Origin: Taenia hydatigena
Taxonomy: Eukaryota; Platyhelminthes; Cestoda; Cyclophyllidea; Taeniidae
Reading direction: 5' to 3'
DNA length: 64,000 nt
NCBI GenBank assembly: GCA_036345935.2
Contig: JADWOT020000002.1
Location: 7,142,140-7,206,139, forward strand
A model generated the notes under the pieces. That model searched no databases. It worked only from the letters and a program-made list of their open reading frames with translations, and was not told the DNA's origin. The position numbers and the translations under genes were made by a program. Of the stretch, positions 51,076 through 62,991 are shown piece after piece (the stretch's first letter is position 1; each line of letters begins with the position of its first letter).

Positions 51076-53190
51076 GCAGGATCGCCAGTCGCACTAAACG
51101 CAACCAGTGACCGGAGCGTATTGATGCACGATTCATTATTTTGTTTCTCTAAGACTGCGTTCACAGTGTGTAACGTGCCTTCCGGCATTTAGACAGCAAA
51201 CGCGTCACTTGCTGGTTTCATCAAGCCAAATGTTCAAATTTATTTGGCGAACCGCTAAAACAATTTATCCGATATAGATGAAAAATTTTGAATATGAATT
51301 TGGGTGGTGTTTTCTACATCAAGCAAAACAAGGCGAGGACGCTTAAATCTCCACGTGTGGCAAACTAACAAAAGGAAGATCCCATGTTTGGTGTGGTTTC
51401 CACAAGTATCAAGGAAATGTTTTAGCGTATTTCCGCTACGAGGGGATCAATGTGCGCAAGTGTCGAGAGCATTTACCACAACTTCATTGAACCAATATTG
51501 ATCAAGAGAGCGATCCTGAAGTGAATGATGAAATTAGGCCAAACACAAAACTGAACGTAAGGCGCAGTTGACGAAATGTCATTCGTTTTGAATGAGAATA
51601 ATGAATGTGTCAGCTAAGAGATGGGATTTGTCTTCGAATGTTATCATTACGTATGCAGTCTACCACCCTTACTAATGAACCATGTACTTAATTGGCATAG
51701 TAATGAAGACATTAACAATGAAATGACTGATGTGGAAGAGGACGCATACCTTACTGCGCCGATAATAGCCACCACTTTACTCGCTTCTTATGCCCGTGCG
51801 TGACGACGATGAATTAGAATAAAATACAATTAGCATTTCCCATGAATTTTGACTCCCCCATCCGTCTCTAAAATCATGCTTTTGGACTGAGGTTGCCGCC
51901 AGGAAGAAGGTTATTTTCTTCTCTCGATTCATGGCATTTTCACGGTCTATACGGCGACGAGGCCTGCCTGCTTGACACATGGAGACACGTTCGAAGAAGC
52001 GTAGTGCCTATTTAAGTGATGGCCTTGAATAAGGGTCTGCGTGCATATCTTGTAATATATGCAGACATGTTTGTGTAGTTTGTGCCAATGTGCCAAATGA
52101 GCAGTGAGCCCTGGACATTTTGCAAAATTAATTCGAGCAGGTCATCTGTTTGTGATAAAAAGCATAAGGAGACCGGTTCTAATATCACACGTACTGCACA
52201 AACAACCCGCGAGTTATCAGCCCTTTAAGCATCATTGACCATTTTTTGTAGACAGCTAGTACCGCTGCAAATTACTCCAGCCGATTCCTCACACGAAAAG
52301 AGCATTCAACGTAACAAGTAATCTCAGGAGAATGTGCACAAGTTTGCTTAAGATATGTCGACTTGAATCAAACCGAGTGTCTTTTACAATCCTTTTATTA
52401 ACTCGCGATCCAATCAAACATGTACTGACTACCGTAGGAGCTGACGCTTGTTATCGGAGATCCTAAGAATACTCCTTAATGAATACGCACTCTATGATAA
52501 GGAGAGCTGCTCAATTTATTAACAGTTTTCATTCATTTGTGCTACTTTTATCATAACTGTCTGCGAAATTCCCACCTTTCATTATTTTGAGGTACTATTG
52601 TATGGCTTTATACTGGATTATATATTTCTTTTAAGAGATAGAGTCAACAGCCCAAGACAAATTTCATTAAAGTTGCCATAGTTGCAGCACTACCCTTGTT
52701 TGTCTCTTCTTCCCTACAAAAATTCCTGGCAAAAGTGAGCTTTTTGCTTTGCACCACCTTTGTTTTCCCAGGTCAAAAGGGATCAATGTAGTCTTGATGA
52801 AGACTAGAAGAGTGCCTTCCCTCACTTTTTAGGAAACCTAACTTCTTGTCAACCAGGGAGTTTGACGAAGCGCCACATAAAATAATATAAGGATCATAAT
52901 CTACACTTATATTCTGAGCGCAATTTAGCTGAACAAGTCGCTAGATTCGCCGCAGCAGTGAATAGTGTTGAGAACTCTTGACGGACGAAACACGCCGCAA
53001 TGCATGGGCATAATGAACACTATTGATGCAGGTTAAGAGCTTAAGGACTACTAATATGACTCGGAGACTTAGTCGTTTGACAAACGCACAGCAGAGGAAG
53101 TCTATGTGATCTGTAGCCAAAAACACACAGCATTCATCCTAAATGGCGTTGCGATGATGACATCCACATCATTTGAAGATGCTTTAGGAC
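51076..53190 (+). repeat. ~2.1 kb direct repeat, second copy
   Basis: Second copy of 40796-42855, with several small insertions and deletions relative to it (for example an additional ACAACCCGCGAGTTATC block near 52202). Flanks on both sides differ from those of the first copy. Confidence 0.85.
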
Positions 53191-55224
53191 TTTAGGGTGA
53201 CTTTTAAAGCAGCAACGCATAACGGCAGCAATAATTTCTGCTTAACGATTGAACAGTTGTCAGCGAATCATGCTACGCCGTATATTTTAGGCTAAAATAG
53301 ATGGTTTACAAATCTGACAGCAAAGGAATGCACATTTCGATGAAGTAGGGTTCATCAGCGAGAAGAATTCACTGAGCGCAAATCTGAACATGGAGACGTC
53401 GTCAGATCTGTTCAAGACAGACGAAAGCTAGAAATGCATTTCACTTCTTTTATGATTGCCGACAAAAGTGCCCTTACCAAATCACTTTGTTCGTTCAAGA
53501 AGCTTGGGGGTAAAAGAGGGCAAGGCAAACAAGACGACCGCTATATTTGCGGCAGTGTGCATCAGCTTATCCTCTATCAGCGACGGCACAGATTTTAAAG
53601 CCTAACTTGGGCCATATGATTGGTGCGCTATTTCTGTTTCTAGTGCAATAAAGGTTCCATAACGTCAACGCTCTGTAGCGAAATCCATTAGCCTGAGCAC
53701 AAATCGTAGGAATCATTCCAAACACAAATTCATAACAGCATAATATACATTATATCTAGTCCTCTTTATGGAGCAGAATGAGTAGACGCTCGCCAGGGAC
53801 TTCGTTTATCTTCATGAGAAAGTGCTTAAAGCTCATTGTGAGTAAGCGAAAACTCTCCAACTTCTAGCAAAATGAGTCCTTAGTGGCTCTCCCGCAAACA
53901 AGACCCTCAAACGGATAAATATCCACGGAAATCGTGCAGATCCACCATGCAGTGTGGTCGAGGAGCGTTGCCGCATGAAGACCGAATTGCATTGAGACCT
54001 GGTCAAGTTCGCGTCCATGAGACATTAAGAGCTAGATACGGGATCGCATCTCTTTAAACTATACTTCAAAATGAAATGACAGTTCCTTTCCTTACATTTC
54101 GTTTGATTCTGTTCCGTTCTGCTCGATGTAAAATAGACCGTTCATTCAGTAGCGCTTTTGACTTTACAGCTGTTAACTCGAAGCCTATTATTCTGTCCCT
54201 CCCTACCCTCAGTCGTGTGGCATTTGTTGCTTTACATCTGACGAAATTAGGCTCAGCGAGAAGTGGAACTCAGCAGCAGAATAAGTGCTGTTCATGCAGG
54301 TTCGTATAGCCAAAGAAGATAGCGAAGGAAATATTTGTGTCTAGAATTGCCTTAAGACAGGATGTGTAGTGCCGATGATTTGCACAGCGCCAAAGCCGTT
54401 GCAACTTTTTCAGGAGGTGTCTTTTTATTCTGCCAAGTTTCTGAGACCAGCACAACCGTCTCACTGCTGAAAGAAGATGCAGCTGAAATCTGCAAATAAA
54501 AGCCGAGCATCTAATCAAGTTGGTTCAAGGCTAAATTATAAAGTCAAATTTATTGAAGTACATAAAAGTGGCGATGGCCAATAGCTGTGCGGACTGTAGG
54601 GAGTTGAATGCAGTAACAAACAAAGATACCAGCACTCGTTCCGCACCTACAGTTTGCTGGCTTTCTTTGATGGGACAAATTTGTTATTTACGTCAAATCG
54701 TATTCAAAAATTCTGGCAAATAAAAGTGGCAGATATGACGGTGAACTGCAGACCTCATGTTATCAAACAGGCTATTAGAAATTCAGTCAACATTCCTAAT
54801 GATTTTTATCGCAGCGGCACCCATTTAACGCCTGATTAAAACACCATTAATTGACTGGTTCCGAAACCAGTGCATAATCCGTCCGCATAATGTTTTTACC
54901 TCCAGTAGAGATACATGAGAGCCTAGCACTCTCACGTTCCTCACCCATTGCATCCTCTGGTCTCTGAGTTTCCTAAAATATCAAAATTTGTTTTTAGTTT
55001 TAATCAATTTGTGAAGTTGATTTCGTAGTTCCTACACACCCAACAGTAACGCAAATGACAGCTTTGCGATAATGTTCCACTATAATAATATGCCATATAA
55101 AATTCATGAAATTTCAAAGCATTGCAGCAAAGGCAGTTACGAATAATGGGCATTATCTGACGCCGACGAAGGAAATATTCTAGTCAGAAGTATTTTTACA
55201 CGAATGATGGAATTAAACAATCGC
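53191..55224. other. No supported gene
   Basis: Short frames only. This lies 3' of the ankyrin gene (minus strand) and may include its 3' untranslated region near 55.1-55.2 kb. Confidence 0.45.
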
Positions 55225-56223
55225 TTAGCCATGCACAATGAAAAAACTGGACACAAAATCAGAGATGCCACGCGCCATGGAACTAGCAACAATAGATGTG
55301 GCGGCATTTCCACCAGCTGGCTGAACTTGTTCACTGGCCTCGTACCGAAGCAAGTATTGCACAATATCAGAGTGACCATGTCTGCGGGCATCCATTAACG
55401 GTGTTTGGATGTTCATGTTCTTCACATCGGTGGTGCTATCCGACTCACACAACAGAGTGACAGCAGCTAAATTGCCTTTCCTCGCCGCCCAGTGGAGAGG
55501 AGTGTTGCCACGGTGATCAGACAGGTAAGTGTAAGCGCCATTTTCGAGAAGGAGCTGCATCATTTCTATGTAGCCCATTGCTGTGGCTTCTATGAGTGGA
55601 GTCGTCGTAGGATCTTCTGTGTGAATATTGGGATCAGCCTAGTAAATTTGCGTAACTTTGTATTAGATGCATAAAATTATCTGTCGTTGCGGGGTAGCAA
55701 TGTTATCTTGCAAACAGTGAAAAAATTTGGACTTGTGGTTGCTAGAGCTGTTACTTTGCAACTAAAGTAGAGATGAAACAGGCGCGGCTTTATGAGGATG
55801 AACAACGTGTTCTCAGCTCGTCGCTTTATACTAGAGAAACAATAGTAGGTCCAAAACAACGCACGCCTTTTTCCAGTAGTTGTTTAGCAACTTGGAGCAT
55901 ATTGGAGTCTACTGCTTGAGACAGAGTAATTGAAGTGGAATCACTGCCTAAAGGACGAGCAATTTTTCGCCTTTTCTATAAGAGAAAGAAGTGAATGGGC
56001 ATCTCGGTCGGGCGGCTTGAACAAGGTTGGCAATCAGGAAAATTGTTGTGGCCACTTTTCGTTTAAATAGTGATGTGCCAAAATGAGTTTGCTCTATTAG
56101 GCGTCTGGAATCAATGATATATTGTATAATAAAAAATTGTCGCTGCTGAAGCAATGCTGTAACAAATATCAAAGTAGTCAATGCACAGAAAGCAGAACTT
56201 ACGTGTACTTCGGAGTCGCTCAT
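55225..56223 (-). CDS. Small ankyrin-repeat protein, three exons, complete
   Basis: Exons on the minus strand: 56223-56203 (MSDSEVH), 55975-55865 and 55638-55225, all joined in phase 0, giving 181 residues and a TGA/TAG-type stop at the end of exon 3. Splice signals are CAC|GTAAGT, TTCTCTTATAG|AAA, GGC|GTGCGT and TTTACTAG|GCT. A basic cluster KRRK at residues 8-11 could be a nuclear-localisation signal. Ankyrin units: LLEKGADPN (39-48, end of a first, partial repeat), TPLIEATAMGYIEMMQLLLE (57-76), TPLHWAARKGNLAAVTLL (90-107) and TPLMDARRHGHSDIVQYLL (123-141). A Ser/Ala/Gly-rich tail follows. Such proteins act as protein-binding adaptors; the partner is unknown. The correct joining of the repeat across exons 2 and 3 supports the model. 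I could not assign an orthologue. Confidence 0.88.
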
Positions 56224-59220
56224 ACTTGCTGAATTGTTCTCATAGACGAAATGATTGAAGGTTTAATCGTTTAAAATTCGTTGCTAAGTGGTCACACAAA
56301 TACTAAAGTTGAACAAACCGGTATAAAAACTATCAGTTTATAACTGATAATGTTGGTGCAAAAGGCGATTTTGTAATTACAGCAACGGATCTGAACATCC
56401 ATGAATGGCCATGCTGCGACTGTTCCCAAACCATTTTGCCACCCGTGTGGGCGCAAGTAAGTCGATTTCGCCATGCTTGAGGGAACAGTTGATTTTCTCA
56501 ACTCTATAAGCTGGTCAAGATAAACATATGACTTGCGAAACCAGATTTTTCTCTTCCAGACTGTATTTAATCCAAACTCATACTCTATGTGTAGCGAATG
56601 CCTGTACATTCGTGCAGCTAGACGTGCACGTGATCAGTTACTTCTAGACTTGCGTCGGTGTGCTGCCTAGCCTAGTGACAACCAATTTTTGGGACGAGAA
56701 AGGAATAAGGACTTCCAACGTGTCAAAATGAGATCGTCCTCCAACTCAACTTTGTCGACTTTATTCCTGGCAATAAGCTACCAAAAGAAATGCATAAGTT
56801 TGCAAGCGAAAATATGAAATAATGAAGTATTAAACATCCCCAGTGTTTTTATGTTTTCATAAAATGCTCCTGAAAATATGGTTTTACATTATCTCCTGTG
56901 GTTAAGGATAGTTTAGTGCTGACGAAAGCACCAACTTTACCGCAAACTTTCCGCGGTTACCATGCGCAAAAAATATTCGTGTCTCCTACACTACGCTTAG
57001 TCGTCTGCGCGTTGACTTTGCAATCAGGTTACTGCAAATAACTTCGTGACAGTGAGCTTACAATGCAGTTGCCTTTACCTGTTTGCATTAACGCATCTAC
57101 AAGCGGCTCTATTGGGAATCACCAGCCACCGAGTTATAACCGCAGTAGTACATAAGCTTTAATCATGCAGAGCAACAGCGTTCCGGATGCTGCATAACAA
57201 CCTAAATACTATTTGTCGGAATTACAGGAATGCAGTGGGAATCGTTCATCTTATCCCCGATTATAGACGGCCGCAAGGTTACTGTGCCTCTCTGCAACAT
57301 TGTTCTATGAATACAAATAAATTATTTTGGACATCAAAATCGGAAAAGGCATCTAAGTTATTCGCCCCACAACAGTGCGTCTGTGCCATCTAAACGCCGC
57401 TCCTGACATCCAACCTTAGCCTGCTAGCCCTCTGTGCCATTTGGCACCCAATCATCTGAATATCAACATGTGATACCGATTGTACATGCTAAAAATACTA
57501 CACAACGCAATTTTTGCGCTTGTATAACAATAATTTGGACCAATTTTTATATCTCTTGTTTCCTTTTATTTCTTTTCTCATTTTTATAATAGGAGGTTAG
57601 TTGGATTTGCTTTCGAGAGGGAAACAAGCCATTTACCCTCATAGCTGGCTAGTCCTGTTTTTGTTGTGGTGCCTCGCTTGATCGACTGTCTATTTCTGTC
57701 ACTTGGGTGGTCTAGCCTCCAGGCCATGCCAGCAGCCTCAATCCCTTTTGTTAGCTGAATATATATTCCGTCCTAGTTTGATGCCTTATTTTGCGCTCAC
57801 GAAAGTATCAGAACGCCAAATTTTAATCGCATAACGTTTCATATCGTTTGCTACGGAAAACTTCGTGAAAATTAAGCTACTAGTGATGGTTAGTCCTGCA
57901 AAATGTGTTTATTTGCACAACTTTAATTTTAGTTTATCATCCCATCTCGAGAAGGCTGAGGTCAGAGGGGCTTATTTGCTTTTGTTAGTGGAGCACACAA
58001 ATACATGCAAAGCATGAGCAGTCTCCTGGGTCAAACGAATGCGTGTCACAAGAGTACAAATCCAGGTCACGCAGCATTAACTGCTCAACGTGATATCGCG
58101 AAATGCTGTTTAATATACGCTTACTTTAGATTATCGCATTGGATGGCTCGTCAGTATTATACACTTCTAGAACTCGTAAAGTTTTGAGAACTTGTAAATT
58201 TGAGGCATTTTATCATTAGGTTCAAATTGGCTGAACCGCATTTGGGCGGTCCGATATTACTGCAACATTCATCACCACGTAAGGATTAAGCAGTATTTTA
58301 AAGATCAAGAAGACGTTGGCCTCTCCGTTGCATGTGCGCCTGGAAAGCAGTAGCAATTAGTAAGTCGAGGTTGAACTTCTATTCTGCGGCAGAAGCCTCC
58401 GACTCGAACGAAGGGTGGAGTGGTTTTGTCTTAAAAGCCAACCCGTTCTCCCTGTTGGCTTCTTAATAGAGTTCAAGACACTTGACTCCATCAAGGTTCA
58501 AACGTGTGCTGCAATCGAAGCTCCATGGTGGTTTGGCGACGCGTGCTAAACAGCTTTCAATGCACTCGTCTGTGCGCGCCCACTCAGACACAGCGGTGAG
58601 ACTGCGTACACCAAAGCTGATGTCAATGTCCAGGCTGCGGGTGTCCAATTACCTTAGCTGCCATGAATACGTGGATGTCAGTGTAATCCGTCTTATTGGA
58701 GGGTCGCGTATTGCGAGTCACATCGTATGAGTTGGCAGGGCTTATGAAAGCGTATTGATGAATTCAAAGTCCAAGTGATCGATGTCAATGACATGGAGGC
58801 GCGCTATACCACAGGTAATCTCACAGCTATTAGATTATACGTCCATTTAAAGAGGATGCCAAGGTAGGAGATATAGACACGTAACTCGAAATCGCTTTTG
58901 ATGAGCAGCACAAGATCGAGGGTATCGTAAATTCTTAAGCTTTGCAACAGGTTGCGCAAAAACGGTGATTTCGTCCCCGCTCTAGCCTGTCGCTTAAGAG
59001 TGCAGTACTCTTGAGCAGCACGCTGAACAGCGAAGCCGTTTTGCAAATAACTGGGCTTTAGTCATTCTTGAAGTCTTGTTACCTCCCTGGATATGGACTA
59101 CCCCATAGTTCGTGGAGTAGCACCCTCCAAAAATGAACGCAATCACATCAAACTTCTCAGACTCCATCATTCGGTTTACTCGAGGCTCACCCTTGTGCCT
59201 GCTGACTAAACTGAGAAGCT
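56224..59220. other. No supported gene
   Basis: Upstream of the ankyrin gene. A 105-residue minus frame (56609-56292) lies just 5' of its ATG and could be a chance frame or part of an untranslated leader. No domain was recognised. The remaining frames are short. Confidence 0.4.
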
Positions 59221-60990
59221 GCATATGCTAATCGAATTGGACTTTGCCCTTTATTTGTTTGTCACACACGCACATCGCGTCAACGAGGTTGCGTTAAGAT
59301 TGATGATTCCAAAGGTTAAGTGTCAAATCTCCGTAGATCAGCAGGAGTGGTTTTCTGCATGAGTTCTGGTTTGTTTGAGGCACGCGTATCCAATCATGAC
59401 AGATTTGTGACATTCGCGTGACACACTTTAGCACATACTGTTCAAATGGATGATAGGTTTGGAGGTCTACTGCAGGCAGCAGTCACCAATTCCAATTCTA
59501 CGAGACTTTTACCGGTGAAGCCGGATTGAAATCAGTCTGCATTTTTGGATGCACAGGAAGTTTGCTACTTCAATATGTACTAAACAGCGGCCTACAAATA
59601 GAGGTGCTGATCACCTTTTTGAGATATAGTGCCTAATGACTGTCATCCCTAGGGAAACACAAATACAATTTTGAAACTGAAGACCTTTTAGAACGCAGTG
59701 AGTGACAGAGAAGAGTGTTAGTCTCTCTGACATGCTTGTAGGGGAATCCATTTAGTGTACACGAGACCAGAGATCTCTCCTCTCATCTCCTTTCCAACAC
59801 AAAGGTGTTGCTTGTTTGACAGGCAACGAGAATAACTCCCTGACAACTAGTCATTTTCACTCTCATACCTCACTGCACCTCAAAAATGCTGGTATGCCAC
59901 CCTCCAAGCAGGAGAACTTCACTACTGTCGGGGCCCTTATAAACTATTTTTAATCAGCTAAAATGCATGTCTTTCGCGCGTCTCTACGCTTGAATTACGA
60001 TTCAACAATGCAGCGGTGAAAAGGCGAGTACCTGTCCTGCAGTAACTGCATTCCTTTAGCAATGTACGCATCGAAATAATTTTCAATGACAGACAGTAAG
60101 AGCACATGTACTGTTACACTTGTCACCATGTCAAGGCTCAACCTTCGTGAGAAGTTCATGTTGTACAGAACACGGGTATGAAAGCTGTGAGGGCAATGCA
60201 GATGCCACGTCCATATGCAGCTATGTGATTCACTTTTTCTCAAAGGACGTCATTATCCAGGCTGATAATCTAAGTAGCGAACGAACGCCGGACAAAGAAG
60301 ATAGAGGCTCATCCACAAGGCTTTGCTCTTCCGGACTAACTTCCACCTCAAGATGAATAATATGTGGATTATTGATATTGGCTCCTCGATGAAAGACACG
60401 TTTCGTCTTCTTAAATAAATTCAAAGTACATAATTCCAACAGTTGATCCTCTGGTTCAAGTCCGATACCTTACAGCAAGTATGCCTATTCCCAGCGGTCG
60501 GATCGCAGAAGAATATAGAAGGCTGCTTTCTTGACTGCAAGGACGTTAAGACTATTGGCGGGATAAAGACATGGCGTGCGTGGCAAATAGGCAACGAACT
60601 AGGTCTACTTCACCTGCGTTGAAAATGCTAAGTTAAAATGGATTTACGTGCCCACTCTCCACACATGCAATGGCACGAGAGGCGGTTGTAATGCAAATTG
60701 GATGGACTGAATGGGTGCAACAAGTGTGAAATTGAAGTTCGGCATTGAAGAGATCATTAACAACCGGAAAAAAGAAACACAGCAAAGTCTCATCTGCACT
60801 CAATCTGCTGTGCGATGGGATCGTCGACGAAGAACACAACACAAAAACTAATAGGTGACCCTCCGACCCAAGTCCGACATTACACTGCAAGCGTTTAGAT
60901 CAGAGAAGAATGCAGAAGGTTCCTTTATTGACTGCTAAGGAGCCAAGATTATCGGTAGGATGAAGACGTGGGTATACTATGGCAGCTTTT
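59221..60990 (-). repeat. ~2 kb dispersed element, copy 2 (inverted relative to 36.4-38.4 kb)
   Basis: The reverse complement follows 36400-38410: the Phe/Cys-rich frame region, CCTATTTGCCACGCACGCC, TTCTTCTGCGATCCGA, TCATCTTGAGGTGGAAGTT, and then one ~0.5 kb unit at 59745-59230 with ACCAGAACTCATGCAGAAAA. A segment is repeated within this copy (60440-60580 resembles 60850-60985), so its 5' end has a short duplication absent from copy 1. Confidence 0.75.
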
Positions 60991-61697
60991 TCCGCCATTT
61001 ACTGCACGAAACTGATCAGGCAACACTAAATCGGATAAGATAATGCCTTATTTTACAAATGAATGAGGGCAAAACTTCTGCTTAGTAAGGAACACAAAAA
61101 TTCGGTGCTGTGGTGGAAGTGGTGACAATCAAATTGCTGATTGCAAAAAGCACATCAGTTTCCTTCCTGATGTGTAAATGTCGGAGTGCGAAAGGTAATA
61201 CCGGTACATCCGTCCATTTTTAACTCATGATTGTAGAAAACCCGGGGATCAAGGCACCGTCTTCACTCAAAATTCAAAAGTCGCATGTATCTAAACCAAG
61301 CACATCTCTTACCAACTGCATCAAGCCTGCCAGAATCTAACCTAAAACAATTTTTAAGAATGGATTGTTTTAAAATTTTGATTGGTGTTAACTTTGTCTA
61401 CAAATCAGGAAAGACAATTTGAAAGAGATGAGTTTTTACTGCCTGGGCAAATTTTTTAACTACCTCGTTTGAAGCATTACCATAACTAAGCCAAATTGCT
61501 CTACCAATGGAACGCACAAGGCAATTTGTAATCTGAAGCCTGCTTCTCCTACTTCCTTTGCTAAATTTTGTCCCGATCTTAAGGAAGGCGACTTAATCCA
61601 CGAAGTTCAACCCCTTTTAACTATCTAGACATGCACAACTATCAACCACATCCACTTTATTTTAAGGCATGAAGTCACTTCTGTTTTCACACATCTT

Positions 61698-61888
61698 TTG
61701 AATAAAGAATCAGACAGGATGGGACCTTACCAATGCGCAAGAGTAGTCTGCGGTTATCTCAAACCATGCACGGTATCCAGACAAGTTGGAAAACAGCCAC
61801 CTGTCTCCAGTAAACAGTCGAGGCGTCTCACAGTCAGACGTACACCAGCGGCAGCATCGAGCAGACAGAAGCCTCTAGGTAAGGCAAA
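61698..61888 (+). CDS. Weak candidate coding exon, basic
   Basis: A plus frame rich in Arg, Lys, Ser and Gln (SRQVGKQPPVSS, RRLTVRRTP) runs into a good donor (CCTCTAG|GTAAGG) at about 61879. The minus strand is open as well, the start is uncertain and no family is recognised. Could be a chance frame. Confidence 0.15.
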
Positions 61889-62376
61889 GAAATTGTGTAT
61901 CTGCTGAAATCTGATAAACTTTGTATCAGGCGCTCCTGTCGAGTTCTTTTTCTCTTCTTCTTCGTGCAAGTGATCAACTGTCTGATCTGCATTGTGACAG
62001 ATGCCTCTGTTTCTTTGGTGACCTGCATGCTATTGGCATTAGTGCACCCATCCTTCCTCAGCATCGGGCCCACAGAGTCCAGCATATTGCAGGTGATAAG
62101 GAAACGGCTAAGACAAAAGCCCGAGACCCAAACAAAAAGGGCATATGAGGAGTAGACGGAGGGAAATAGAACCGTGAAACGTGTCTGGCTGGCAGTCGTG
62201 ATCGCACAACTTAGCTTGGGATGTGACCTAAGCACTTGAATTAATCTGTTGCCTCACTATTTGAAAGTCATCTGTCTGGTCACTACTGGCACGCTACACG
62301 TGCAAAGCATGCAGACAGAGAAGCAAATGCTGTCCCCACAGCCGAAGCACTCACTCAGCGCCTAGTTGCATCACAA

Positions 62377-62845
62377 CTTTGCCCATTTGCGTGTTGTTGG
62401 TGATGGTGACAGCGCGCACCATCACCACTAATTATAACCCATTAATAGAAGCCCTTCCCCCATCCATACGAACATTTATTCATTTCATCTACGTCCTTGC
62501 AATTTTCTTAACCAAAATCACATCGTTTATCGAATCAAACAATTCTTTACGCAAGCGACTGCACTTTTTATGGTGACGATGTTTCACCTCGCGATTTCCG
62601 CATTTCGTTTCATCGTCACGCATATGTGTCACGCATATAATGCCAGCATACCGCTTTCCTTACTACTTTCCTTCTTTTGTCTTAAACATGCAATTATGCA
62701 TATACACATGTTCCAATGCCTTCAATCCACCATTTATTCGACATCATTTCAATGCGTCCTCGTCACTAATGCCAGCTCCAAATTCTCTAATTTTTTGTCA
62801 TTTTATTTATGAAATGCTTGCAATTTACTTGCCCACTGTCTGGCA
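62377..62845 (+). repeat. Strand-skewed dispersed repeat, copy E (inverted relative to copy A)
   Basis: On this strand it is pyrimidine-rich and resembles the reverse complement of 380-900. It has CATTTATTCATTTCATC, a stretch AACAATTCTTTACGCAAGCG, CGTCACGCATATGTGTCACG and similar. The translations share a pattern (for example FIHFIYVLAIFL against FIHSFYPLLIFL). The two short frames here are therefore repeat-derived. Confidence 0.55.
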
Positions 62846-62898
62846 TTCGCCAGCCACCCAACTAACTCAGAAGTATCATTGCTTTCTTTACTTTTAAG

Positions 62899-62991
62899 AT
62901 GCTTTGTTGTCGTCTATTTACCTTCTTGGCATTGCTTACAATAACTTGGGTGCCTATGTTGCAGCCAGGTTCGTCTCAGCATATTACGTGA
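62899..62991 (+). CDS. Candidate secretory leader / small ORF
   Basis: A 30-codon frame beginning MLCCRLFTFLALLTITW, a strong hydrophobic leader. After CAGCCAG a GT (GTTCGT) could be a phase-1 donor, the phase used after signal exons in many secreted cestode proteins; otherwise the frame stops at 62989-62991. No downstream partner exon could be identified. Weak evidence, since it adjoins a repeat. Confidence 0.2.
   Translation: MLCCRLFTFLALLTITWVPMLQPGSSQHIT

Noticed and set aside
40796..53190. Complete LTR retrotransposon
   Set aside because: No pol or integrase motifs, no primer-binding site, no clear TG..CA ends and no target-site duplication seen.
56292..56609. 105-residue minus frame just upstream of the ankyrin gene
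   Set aside because: No domain and no splice link to the ankyrin ATG; probably a chance frame or untranslated leader.
60453..60463. GGTTCAAGTCC, a match to the tRNA B box
   Set aside because: No A box at the right distance and no cloverleaf; it lies in a dispersed repeat whose other copies lack the match.
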